DNA from: Anaerolineae bacterium
GTDB taxonomy: Bacteria > Chloroflexota > Anaerolineae > J102
Direction: 5' to 3'
Length of the DNA stretch: 5,950 nucleotides
Assembly (NCBI GenBank): GCA_026992375.1
Contig: JALXAF010000252.1
Location: 1-5,950, forward strand
Of the stretch, positions 1-5,304 are shown one piece after another. The notes beneath the pieces are model-generated. The model was given only the letters and a program-made list of their open reading frames with translations. It did no database searches and was not told the DNA's origin. The position numbers were made by a program, and so were the translations under genes. Numbering within the stretch: position 1 is the first letter of the stretch; every line of letters begins with the position of its first letter.

Positions 1-812
1 GCCGCCAAAATCAACACACGAAACCGCTCGACATGGAGGGATGCGCCCGTTAGCAGCAAAAAGCCATAGAGATTCAGGTAAACCGCGAGATCGAAAGGCG
101 TCTGCTGCACCGACCATGTGCGCATGCGCGGCAACGCGTACAGCAGCCATGGCATGAAAGACGCCAATACGATGATCTGATAGAGCGCCCATTCGCCCAA
201 ACGCGACCAGCGTCGCGCCCAGGGCAATCGCCGCAGCGTCCACAGCCAGTAGAGCCCTTCGATGATGAGGGTGAAGGCGAGCAGATAAAGCGTCCACAGG
301 GCGGCGATGGTGCTGAGAAGATAGCCCAGACGCACAAACCAGCCCGATTTATGCCGCAATCGCACCGTGAAGTAAAGGCTGAGGGTGAACAAAAGGCCGC
401 CCAGCATATACATGCGCGCTTCTTGCGACCACCAGACCGCGAAGCGGGAAAAAGCGAGAAAACCTGCGGCCAGGAGCGCAACCTCGGGCCGGGCGGGGAA
501 CAACAAGCGCCCCAGACGCCAGAGAACGACCACAGTCAGCGTTCCTGCGAGGGCGGAAAGAAAACGAATTGCGAACTCACTCTCGCCTGTCGGCGTCATC
601 CAGAAATGCAGCAGCCCGAAATAGAAAGGGGGATGCACATCCACCGACGTCCAGCGCATCATGTTCAAGATAGGCATTCGCGCCTGCCAGATGGCGATGC
701 CTTCATCCCACCAGACGCTGGCGTCAGACAAACGAAACACCCTCGATGCGAAGGCAAGGAGGATGATGAGCAACAGAATGATACGGCGGTTGATGCGGAA
801 GGTGAGGAACAC
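1..812 (-). CDS. GT-C membrane glycosyltransferase, family 39 / ArnT-like, N-terminal part (cut by window edge)
   Basis: Integral membrane protein that probably moves a sugar from a polyprenyl-phosphate donor to an acceptor on the outer face of the membrane; donor and acceptor cannot be read from sequence. About 270 codons are visible and the frame stays open to base 1. After a first membrane segment (about residues 11-22), the first extracytoplasmic loop has WWDEG (residues 34-38), whose Asp-Glu matches the GT-C catalytic acid position. It is followed by VDVHPPFYF (57-65), and SQEARMYML (129-137) opens a later helix, both typical of the PMT_2/ArnT group. Further hydrophobic segments lie near 84-98, 111-127, 134-150, 161-190, 211-227 and 245-256. 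I chose the GTG at 812 because the frame has no ATG before residue 46, which would remove WWDEG; no Shine-Dalgarno sequence is visible, so the start is uncertain. It follows the oxidoreductase gene by 28 bases and may share its transcript. The class is fairly sure, the substrate unknown. Confidence 0.82.
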   Translation of the reverse strand, partial: MFLTFRINRRIILLLIILLAFASRVFRLSDASVWWDEGIAIWQARMPILNMMRWTSVDVHPPFYFGLLHFWMTPTGESEFAIRFLSALAGTLTVVVLWRLGRLLFPARPEVALLAAGFLAFSRFAVWWSQEARMYMLGGLLFTLSLYFTVRLRHKSGWFVRLGYLLSTIAALWTLYLLAFTLIIEGLYWLWTLRRLPWARRWSRLGEWALYQIIVLASFMPWLLYALPRMRTWSVQQTPFDLAVYLNLYGFLLLTGASLHVERFRVLILA

Positions 813-840
813 TGGGCAGGAAGATGATGATCGAAGGCGT

Positions 841-1242
841 TTATCCCAGGCCCGATATGCTCTCGGGGCGAATGAAATACATGACCCGAACGTCGTCCGG
901 CTTCACCGGGTTCCAGTTCTGGCCCGTGTAGCGTTGCGAAAGGTGGTCGATGTGCTCGCGGGCGGCGTCACCTTCGATGATCTTCACTACGCGGCCCCGT
1001 ATCTGCACATAGCGGTAGGGCGTGGTGTCATCCAGAATGACCAACGCCACCCTGGGCTCTCGACGCATGTTGCGATCCTTGACGCGTCCCGCGGCGGCGT
1101 TGACGCGGATGAATTCGCCGTCGTAATCGAACCACAGGGGCGTGGCCTGGGGCGAGCCGTCAGACATGGTGGTAGCTAAAATCGCTAGGAGCGGGCGTTC
1201 GAGAAGGTCGTGGTAAGCGGCAAGGGGAGATCGGGCGTTCAT
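841..1242 (-). CDS. PPOX-class (pyridoxamine-phosphate-oxidase fold) F420/flavin-dependent oxidoreductase
   Basis: Small cytosolic split-beta-barrel protein of 133 residues, the usual size for the single-domain Rv1155-like group (TIGR03618 type). Recognisable segments in order are LLERPLLAILAT (13-24), DGSPQATPLWFDYDGEFI (28-45), GRVKDRNMRREPRVAL (52-67, the segment that binds the cofactor phosphate in this family), YRYVQIRGRV (76-85), a helix with AREHIDHLSQRYTG (93-106), and a C-terminal VRVMYFIRPESISG. Members act as dimers and bind F420 or FMN. Sequence alone does not decide between these, and the physiological substrate is unknown. The start is the ATG at 1242, just upstream of the first conserved segment; no good Shine-Dalgarno sequence precedes it. 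Instead there is an inverted repeat leading into GGATAAACCCATG, shared with the phosphorylase gene at the other end of the window. It is the likely first gene of a minus-strand pair with the glycosyltransferase, divergent from ctaB. Confidence 0.9.
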   Translation of the reverse strand: MNARSPLAAYHDLLERPLLAILATTMSDGSPQATPLWFDYDGEFIRVNAAAGRVKDRNMRREPRVALVILDDTTPYRYVQIRGRVVKIIEGDAAREHIDHLSQRYTGQNWNPVKPDDVRVMYFIRPESISGLG

Positions 1243-1245
1243 GGG

Positions 1246-1264
1246 TTTATCCGGGAGTGATAAT
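1246..1264. promoter_or_regulatory. Inverted repeat in front of the oxidoreductase start (copy 1 of shared motif)
   Basis: On the minus strand ATTATC-ACTCCCG-GATAAA lies immediately upstream of CCC-ATG. The paired arms are TTATC/GATAA (5 bp) around a 7-base spacer. The GGATAAACCCATG part (1252 to 1240) is identical to the sequence at the phosphorylase start at 5295-5307. It could be an RNA hairpin at the ribosome binding site or a DNA operator; no known regulator is identified. Confidence 0.4.
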
Positions 1265-1292
1265 GCGGCAGGGAAATGAAAACGAAGGAGAA

Positions 1293-1298
1293 ATCATA
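1293..1298 (-). promoter_or_regulatory. Possible -10 box for the oxidoreductase gene
   Basis: Minus-strand TATGAT matches the sigma-70 -10 consensus at 5 of 6 positions and would give a leader of roughly 45 bases before the ATG at 1242. No convincing -35 hexamer sits 16-18 bases upstream, so this is only a candidate. Confidence 0.25.
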
Positions 1299-1346
1299 GT
1301 CAATTGTCCCACAAATGAGGGCGGCTCGCCAAGACGAATCGTGGGG

Positions 1347-1376
1347 TTGACACCCCCAAGCGCTCTCGACTACAAT
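1347..1376 (+). promoter_or_regulatory. Sigma-70-type promoter of ctaB
   Basis: A perfect -35 TTGACA (1347-1352) is followed after 18 bases by TACAAT (1371-1376), which matches the -10 consensus at 5 of 6 positions. Transcription should begin near 1383, giving a leader of about 50 bases before the ATG at 1434. A short dyad, TGGGG (1342-1346) and CCCCA (1354-1358), brackets the -35 box and could be an operator, though a 5-bp G/C dyad may be chance. Confidence 0.75.
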
Positions 1377-1433
1377 AACCTTGACAAGGGAACCCAACGC
1401 CAGAATTTACGCTCACAAAAACAGAAACGTCTC

Positions 1434-2384
1434 ATGCCCGCAACCAATTCTCTGGAAACGCCAACAGGCAAGAGCAAATCCAAGCAACAGGAAAAGCCCA
1501 GCGCACTGAAAATTTACATGGCGCTGATGAAGCCCAAGATCATCTTCCTGTTGCTCATCGTCACCTGGGGGGCCATGTTGGTGGCGGGCGGAGGCCGAGT
1601 GAACTGGCTGATCTTTTTGTGGACGACGCTGGGCGGGATTCTGGCGTCGGGCGGGGCGAACGCCATCAATCATTATCTGGACCGCGATATCGATGGGAGT
1701 ATGTATCGCACCAAGCGCCGCCCCGTGCCCGCTGGCTGGGTCGTGCCCGAATCCAAGGCCATCATCTTTGGCGTCATCCTCAGCATCCTGGCCTTCATCC
1801 TCTTCGCCACGCAGGTTAATTTGCTGGCCGCGGCGCTGGCGCTGACGGGTGCGCTTTATTACGTCTTCATCTACACCATGCTGCTCAAACGCCGCACGCA
1901 TCACAATGTCACCATCGGGGGCGTGGCGGGAGCGATTCCGGCGCTGGTGGGTTGGGCCGCGGTCACGGGCGGGCTCAGTTTGACCGCCTGGCTGCTGTTT
2001 CTCATCGTCTTCCTGTGGACGCCGCCTCACACCTGGGCGCTCACGCTGGTGGTGAAACGAGATTACGCCCGGGTGGATGTGCCCATGTTGCCCGTCTCGC
2101 TGGGCGAGGATGAAGCCCGCCGCCAGATACTCGTCTATTCCTGGATTTTCTTCATCGGCACGCTGTTGCCGACGCTGTTGCGAACTATGGGGTGGTTCTA
2201 CCTGGCGGTGGCGCTGATCACCGGCGTCATCTTCATGCGCGGGGCATATCGCGTTTATCGCAACGGCGAGAAAAAGGACGCATTCAGCCTTTATAAATTC
2301 TCATTGCTGCATCTGGCGCTGCTCTTTGCGGCCATGGTCATCGATACGATTCTGGTGAGCAGCTTTTCTTTCATGGAGTGGTGA
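1434..2384 (+). CDS. ctaB: Protoheme IX farnesyltransferase (heme O synthase)
   Basis: Polytopic membrane prenyltransferase of the UbiA superfamily that adds a farnesyl group to the 2-vinyl of heme b, giving heme O for heme-copper terminal oxidases directly or through heme A. The 316-residue product has the usual family length. Visible motifs are MKPKI (32-36), the Mg-diphosphate site NHYLDRDID with N79, D83 and D87, TKRRPVPAG (93-101), NVTIGGVAGAIPALVGW (158-174), WTPPHTWAL (195-203), and the second Asp-rich loop KRDYARVDVPMLPV (208-221). Eight to nine hydrophobic helices fit the fold. The frame is open for 59 more codons upstream, but that stretch contains the promoter, is not hydrophobic and does not resemble the family, so the first ATG after the promoter (1434) is the likely start. 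No strong Shine-Dalgarno sequence is seen. No ctaA or cytochrome oxidase subunit gene is nearby. The family usually has Phe where residue 200 is Thr in the WTPPH-x-WAL motif. Identification is firm. Confidence 0.96.
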   Translation: MPATNSLETPTGKSKSKQQEKPSALKIYMALMKPKIIFLLLIVTWGAMLVAGGGRVNWLIFLWTTLGGILASGGANAINHYLDRDIDGSMYRTKRRPVPAGWVVPESKAIIFGVILSILAFILFATQVNLLAAALALTGALYYVFIYTMLLKRRTHHNVTIGGVAGAIPALVGWAAVTGGLSLTAWLLFLIVFLWTPPHTWALTLVVKRDYARVDVPMLPVSLGEDEARRQILVYSWIFFIGTLLPTLLRTMGWFYLAVALITGVIFMRGAYRVYRNGEKKDAFSLYKFSLLHLALLFAAMVIDTILVSSFSFMEW

Positions 2385-2388
2385 CTTC

Positions 2389-4371
2389 TCACTCACCGGG
2401 AATCAGTCCAAAATCGAACTCGCCGCCGCGCAGGTGGGTGGCGGCGAGTTCGCCGCAGGCGTTGCCCGAACGCAGCAGATAGTAGTGCTGACTCGCGGCA
2501 TCCCCCACCGTTCCGGCGTCGGTGTATTCGAAGACGCCATCGGCAGCCTGCAAGGTCTGGCGCAGCTCTGAGCCTGCATCGCCGGGCATGAAATAGGGAG
2601 CGTCGGCCGCCCGCCACACCTCGTAGAAGCTGTTGGCCGGGTTGTGCGACCAGGCCAGGTGCATATCGCTGGCGTTGACGATGTCTTCGGCCAGGTCGGC
2701 GGGCGATTGCGCCGCGTCGCAGGGCGCATTGACGGTGAGGAACACCGCGGTGGGCGCACCCCAGTTGCCGTCGGCATCCTGTCCTTCGACGAAGATAATG
2801 TGCCGCCCATCACTCAGGCCCGAAGTGGCGACGCTGGCGCTCACATTCTCGGAGGAGGCGTCGAACGCGCCATCGACAGCGCTCATGGCATGGGTGACGC
2901 CCCCTTTCCACGAGGGCGTATCGATCGCGTAGCGGGCGCCCTGGATGTTCTGCACCGGCTCGTCGCCATGACCGCCGCTGTGAAAACGACTGTCATCCAG
3001 GGTGGCGGTGAGCGTGACAGTCGCGCCGGCATCCACTGTGTCGGCGCTGACGGCCACATTCAGGGCATCGGGGCCGCTGGGATTTTGGTAGGGGCGGCGG
3101 GCCGCTTTGAAGGCGTAGATGAGCGCAGGCATGTTTTTGGGGATGATGTCGTTTTCGAAGAAATCGCAATCCTGGAAAAAGGCCGTCCCCAACTCGAAGG
3201 TGTAGCTGGCCACGCCCAATTCGCCGTAGGTGAAATCATCGGTGACTCCCGAAGCGTTGTAGAGACAATCGCTGCACACCTCATACTGGTTGAAATAGCC
3301 AAATTTGCGTCCCAGCGTCTGCAAAGCCGTCTTGTTGGGAGCATCCTGTGTGTCCGTCCAGCTCCAGGGGAAGAGCACCAATTCGCTGTAGCTGTGCAGG
3401 GTGATGAACACGCCCTCTGCGTCATCGGGCGCGGGATCGCCGTCATTTGGCCCGCGCTGATCAGGGAAAATGCTCTGGGCGTAGGATTGAATGGCCTGCA
3501 CCTCCGGTTCGGACGCGGGACCAGGCCCATGATAGACTTCACTACAGGCGTCATTGCTGGCGCCTCCCTGATTCCACTTGAAACTACTGTTACGATTTAG
3601 ATCCGTCCCATAATAGTAGCCCCAATTCACATTAGTGGCGGTGCATCCATCATCATTGTCGGTGTTCTTGCGCCACATCTCGCCCGCTTCCGCGTGCTTA
3701 CGCCCGTCCGGATTTACCTGGGGCATGAGATGAAATTCGTAGTTGTCCAGCAGCCAGGTGATGTCCGGGTCCACGCTATACTCGTTGACCAGCTTCTCCG
3801 CGAAGCGGGTGGCCAGCTCGGCCGTGGTGTATTCGCGAGCGTGGATGGCGGCGATGACGAAAAGTTTGGGCTTGGGCCCCGGGGTGTTATGGTTGGTGAG
3901 CACCAGCGCGTTCAGATCGTAGCCGTCACGCCCGCCGGGCGTCGCCTTCTCCCAACTGTCGCCCACATCGGTCCAGGTCGCCAGGTTGGGATGGGCCGCG
4001 GCCAGAGCCGAAAGATCGTTGTAGGTCTCCTCCACGGTGCGATAGCAGGCGTAGCCCGGAATGCCCGATGTCTGGCCAGGGGACGTCAGCAAGCTGAGAT
4101 AAAGTCGCCGGGTCATTGCCGGTTCCATCTCGACGCGCAAGCCCATAGCCCGCAGCTCGCGCAGAGCGCGAGGGCTGAGGCGGGCCACAAAATAGCCTTC
4201 CTCCTGATTCACCTCCCAGATATCCAGCTGCGCGGCAAGATCATTCAACTGCGCCTTGTTTGCAAAATAGACCCGGGCCACTTGCGCTATTTCAGCATCA
4301 ACTGCGACCACAGAAGTAAGGGGCAAACCCATCGCCAGCATCGCCAGCAGGATAACCGAAAACCGTCTCAT
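2389..4371 (-). CDS. Secreted M14 zinc carboxypeptidase with Ig-like and C-terminal accessory domains
   Basis: Exported metallopeptidase of 660 residues that should remove C-terminal amino acids from peptides outside the cytoplasm. A signal peptide (Arg2-Arg3, hydrophobic 5-19, probable cleavage after VVA at 23) precedes a propeptide-like region (about 27-100). The catalytic domain spans about 108-425. By comparison with carboxypeptidase A, zinc ligands are H177, E180 (IHARE) and H326 (LHSYS). R179, N259 and R260 (DLNRN), Y371 and the general base E393 (YTFELG) are also present. The position of catalytic Arg127 is Thr237 in WRKNT. The pocket residue corresponding to CPA Ile255 / CPB Asp255 is Asp378, suggesting preference for Lys or Arg. 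C243 and C276 could pair. A beta-rich Ig-like domain follows (about 435-548), then a fibronectin-like module (about 551-660, C551 and C639 possibly bonded). No LPxTG or C-terminal membrane anchor is visible. The start overlaps the rhomboid stop as ATGA and has GGGAGG nine bases upstream. Confidence 0.94.
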   Translation of the reverse strand: MRRFSVILLAMLAMGLPLTSVVAVDAEIAQVARVYFANKAQLNDLAAQLDIWEVNQEEGYFVARLSPRALRELRAMGLRVEMEPAMTRRLYLSLLTSPGQTSGIPGYACYRTVEETYNDLSALAAAHPNLATWTDVGDSWEKATPGGRDGYDLNALVLTNHNTPGPKPKLFVIAAIHAREYTTAELATRFAEKLVNEYSVDPDITWLLDNYEFHLMPQVNPDGRKHAEAGEMWRKNTDNDDGCTATNVNWGYYYGTDLNRNSSFKWNQGGASNDACSEVYHGPGPASEPEVQAIQSYAQSIFPDQRGPNDGDPAPDDAEGVFITLHSYSELVLFPWSWTDTQDAPNKTALQTLGRKFGYFNQYEVCSDCLYNASGVTDDFTYGELGVASYTFELGTAFFQDCDFFENDIIPKNMPALIYAFKAARRPYQNPSGPDALNVAVSADTVDAGATVTLTATLDDSRFHSGGHGDEPVQNIQGARYAIDTPSWKGGVTHAMSAVDGAFDASSENVSASVATSGLSDGRHIIFVEGQDADGNWGAPTAVFLTVNAPCDAAQSPADLAEDIVNASDMHLAWSHNPANSFYEVWRAADAPYFMPGDAGSELRQTLQAADGVFEYTDAGTVGDAASQHYYLLRSGNACGELAATHLRGGEFDFGLIPGE

Positions 4372-5183
4372 CCGCTGGCGCCTCCCAGCGTCATAGCCAG
4401 GCCAATGAACAGCATGAGATCGAGCACGGCCACAAGCATCGTGATCAAAGAAGATCGCACATTCTTCAGTTTTAGATTGGGGGGATGTCCGACGATCTCC
4501 ATCCTGGGCCCAGCAAACCAGGCGAACAACGCGCCGCCGATGAAGCCTCCAAGATGTCCCCAGTTATCGATGCCGGGCGAAAGCCCAATGATAAAGTTGA
4601 TCACGGCGATGAAGAGCACATTCATCAGAGAACGTTGTGCGCTTTTGCCGAACAAATCGCGATGTTGATAGAGAAAAACGCCCTGGGCCGCCAACAAACC
4701 GAAAATGGCGGTGGATGCACCCAGCGAATTATAGGTGGAGAATATGAAAGAGAATACATTCCCGGCCACGCCCGACACCAGATACAAAAGCAGAAAACCC
4801 GACTTGCCGTAAAAACGCTCCAGACTTGGGCCCAAAACGTAGAGCGCGTACATGTTGAAGCCAATATGAAAAATGCCGCCATGCAAAAATATGGGCGTGA
4901 CCAAACGCCACCACTGACCCGCCTGGATGGCCGCGTTGGATTTCATCCCCGCCGCGGCCATCACATCGAAACCATAGAACTGTTTTCCGGCCATTTGCAG
5001 CAGATAAACGACGATGGTCACGGCCAGCAGCGCATAGGTGACGTAAGGCTCGCCTTGCGGAAAACGGACGGGATAAGTGGCGGGCGGGGGTGACGACGGC
5101 GGCGATGACGCCTGCCGCGGGGGAATCTGGCGCGGCTCAGATGGCGCGCCGCTATCTTTTTGGGGAGGATATTGGAAACTCAT
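4368..5183 (-). CDS. Rhomboid-family intramembrane serine protease
   Basis: Membrane protease of 271 residues that cleaves transmembrane substrates within or next to the bilayer. A Pro-rich, probably cytoplasmic N-tail (1-45) is followed by about seven hydrophobic segments (near 47-64, 95-116, 129-149, 155-173, 187-204, 208-225 and 247-266), the six-helix core plus one C-terminal helix. Family signatures are WWRLVTPIFLHGG (91-103), HIGFN with H106 and N110, LERFYG (121-126), the nucleophile Ser157 in GASTAIFG, and the partner His210 in GHLGGFIGG. The residue after the serine is Thr where the classic motif is GxSG. The start is the ATG at 5183; a TTG extending the frame to 5219 is part of the apparent -35 box and is rejected. 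No Shine-Dalgarno sequence fits, so a leaderless mRNA is likely. The gene ends with TGA overlapping the ATG of the M14 peptidase, forming an operon. The substrate is unknown; the co-transcribed peptidase has no transmembrane helix apart from its signal peptide. Confidence 0.95.
   Translation of the reverse strand: MSFQYPPQKDSGAPSEPRQIPPRQASSPPSSPPPATYPVRFPQGEPYVTYALLAVTIVVYLLQMAGKQFYGFDVMAAAGMKSNAAIQAGQWWRLVTPIFLHGGIFHIGFNMYALYVLGPSLERFYGKSGFLLLYLVSGVAGNVFSFIFSTYNSLGASTAIFGLLAAQGVFLYQHRDLFGKSAQRSLMNVLFIAVINFIIGLSPGIDNWGHLGGFIGGALFAWFAGPRMEIVGHPPNLKLKNVRSSLITMLVAVLDLMLFIGLAMTLGGASG
4381..4386 (-). promoter_or_regulatory. Ribosome binding site of the M14 peptidase gene
   Basis: Minus-strand GGGAGG lies nine bases before the ATG at 4371, inside the last codons of the rhomboid gene. 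Together with the ATGA stop/start overlap it supports this start and translational coupling to the upstream gene. Confidence 0.7.
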
Positions 5184-5190
5184 GCCGCAT

Positions 5191-5219
5191 AGGATAACAG
5201 GCTTGAGGGTCCTCGTCAA
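5191..5219 (-). promoter_or_regulatory. Promoter of the rhomboid-peptidase operon
   Basis: On the minus strand TTGACG (5219-5214) is separated by 17 bases from TATCCT (5196-5191). The -35 matches consensus at 5 of 6 positions and the -10 at 4 of 6. The expected transcription start falls within a base or two of the ATG at 5183, leaving no room for a 5' untranslated leader. Confidence 0.55.
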
Positions 5220-5260
5220 AATGCGCCCGACCTGACTTCCATTTCAATCCCAAAATGACG

Positions 5261-5266
5261 TATACT
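5261..5266 (+). promoter_or_regulatory. Possible -10 box of the phosphorylase gene
   Basis: TATACT matches the sigma-70 -10 consensus at 5 of 6 positions and would give a leader of about 30 bases. No good -35 hexamer is present 16-18 bases upstream, so this is a weak call. CCCAA (5249-5253) and TTGGG (5266-5270) form a small dyad around it. Confidence 0.3.
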
Positions 5267-5283
5267 TGGGGCTACAACTTATT

Positions 5284-5304
5284 TTTATCAACGAGGATAA
5301 ACCC
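5284..5304 (+). promoter_or_regulatory. Hairpin with embedded ribosome binding site before the phosphorylase start (copy 2 of shared motif)
   Basis: TTTATC (5284-5289) and GATAAA (5296-5301) are perfectly complementary around the 6-base loop AACGAG. The Shine-Dalgarno-like GAGG (5293-5296) lies in the loop and first stem base, eight bases from the ATG at 5305. GGATAAACCCATG recurs exactly at the oxidoreductase start on the opposite strand. Function as an RNA hairpin or DNA operator is inferred, not shown. Confidence 0.45.

Noticed and set aside
74..481. Minus-strand Cys/Arg/Ser-rich frame of 135 codons
   Set aside because: Same strand but different frame from the glycosyltransferase, whose frame carries WWDEG, HPPFYF and QEARMYML motifs continuously through this stretch.
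351..827. Plus-strand open frame rich in Glu, Gln, His and Arg
   Set aside because: It is opposite the membrane glycosyltransferase; its charged composition is what hydrophobic codons give on the complementary strand.
661..1179. Plus-strand open frame of 172 codons
   Set aside because: Antisense to the PPOX oxidoreductase and the glycosyltransferase start; no domain similarity recognised.
1285..1290. AAGGAG that looks like a ribosome binding site on the plus strand
   Set aside because: No ATG, GTG or TTG in the ctaB frame follows at a usable distance, and it lies upstream of the ctaB promoter.
1315..1350. Eleven-codon plus-strand open frame (MRAARQDESWG)
   Set aside because: It lies upstream of the ctaB promoter, so it would not be a leader peptide on that transcript, and it has no ribosome binding site.
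1413..2030. Minus-strand open frame of 205 codons
   Set aside because: Antisense to ctaB, with the charged Asp/Gln/Arg pattern expected opposite transmembrane codons.
2644..3600. Plus-strand open frame of 318 codons
   Set aside because: Entirely antisense to the M14 peptidase gene, with Gly/Val/Arg-rich sequence lacking a family match; a mirror of codon bias on the real strand.
3694..4668. Plus-strand open frame of 324 codons
   Set aside because: It is antisense to the M14 peptidase and the rhomboid end, has no recognisable domain and an erratic composition, and is explained by high GC opposite two well-supported genes.
5249..5270. CCCAA-N12-TTGGG dyad around the candidate -10 box
   Set aside because: Five-base arms with a 12-base spacer are expected by chance and no other copy is seen; mentioned only under the promoter.
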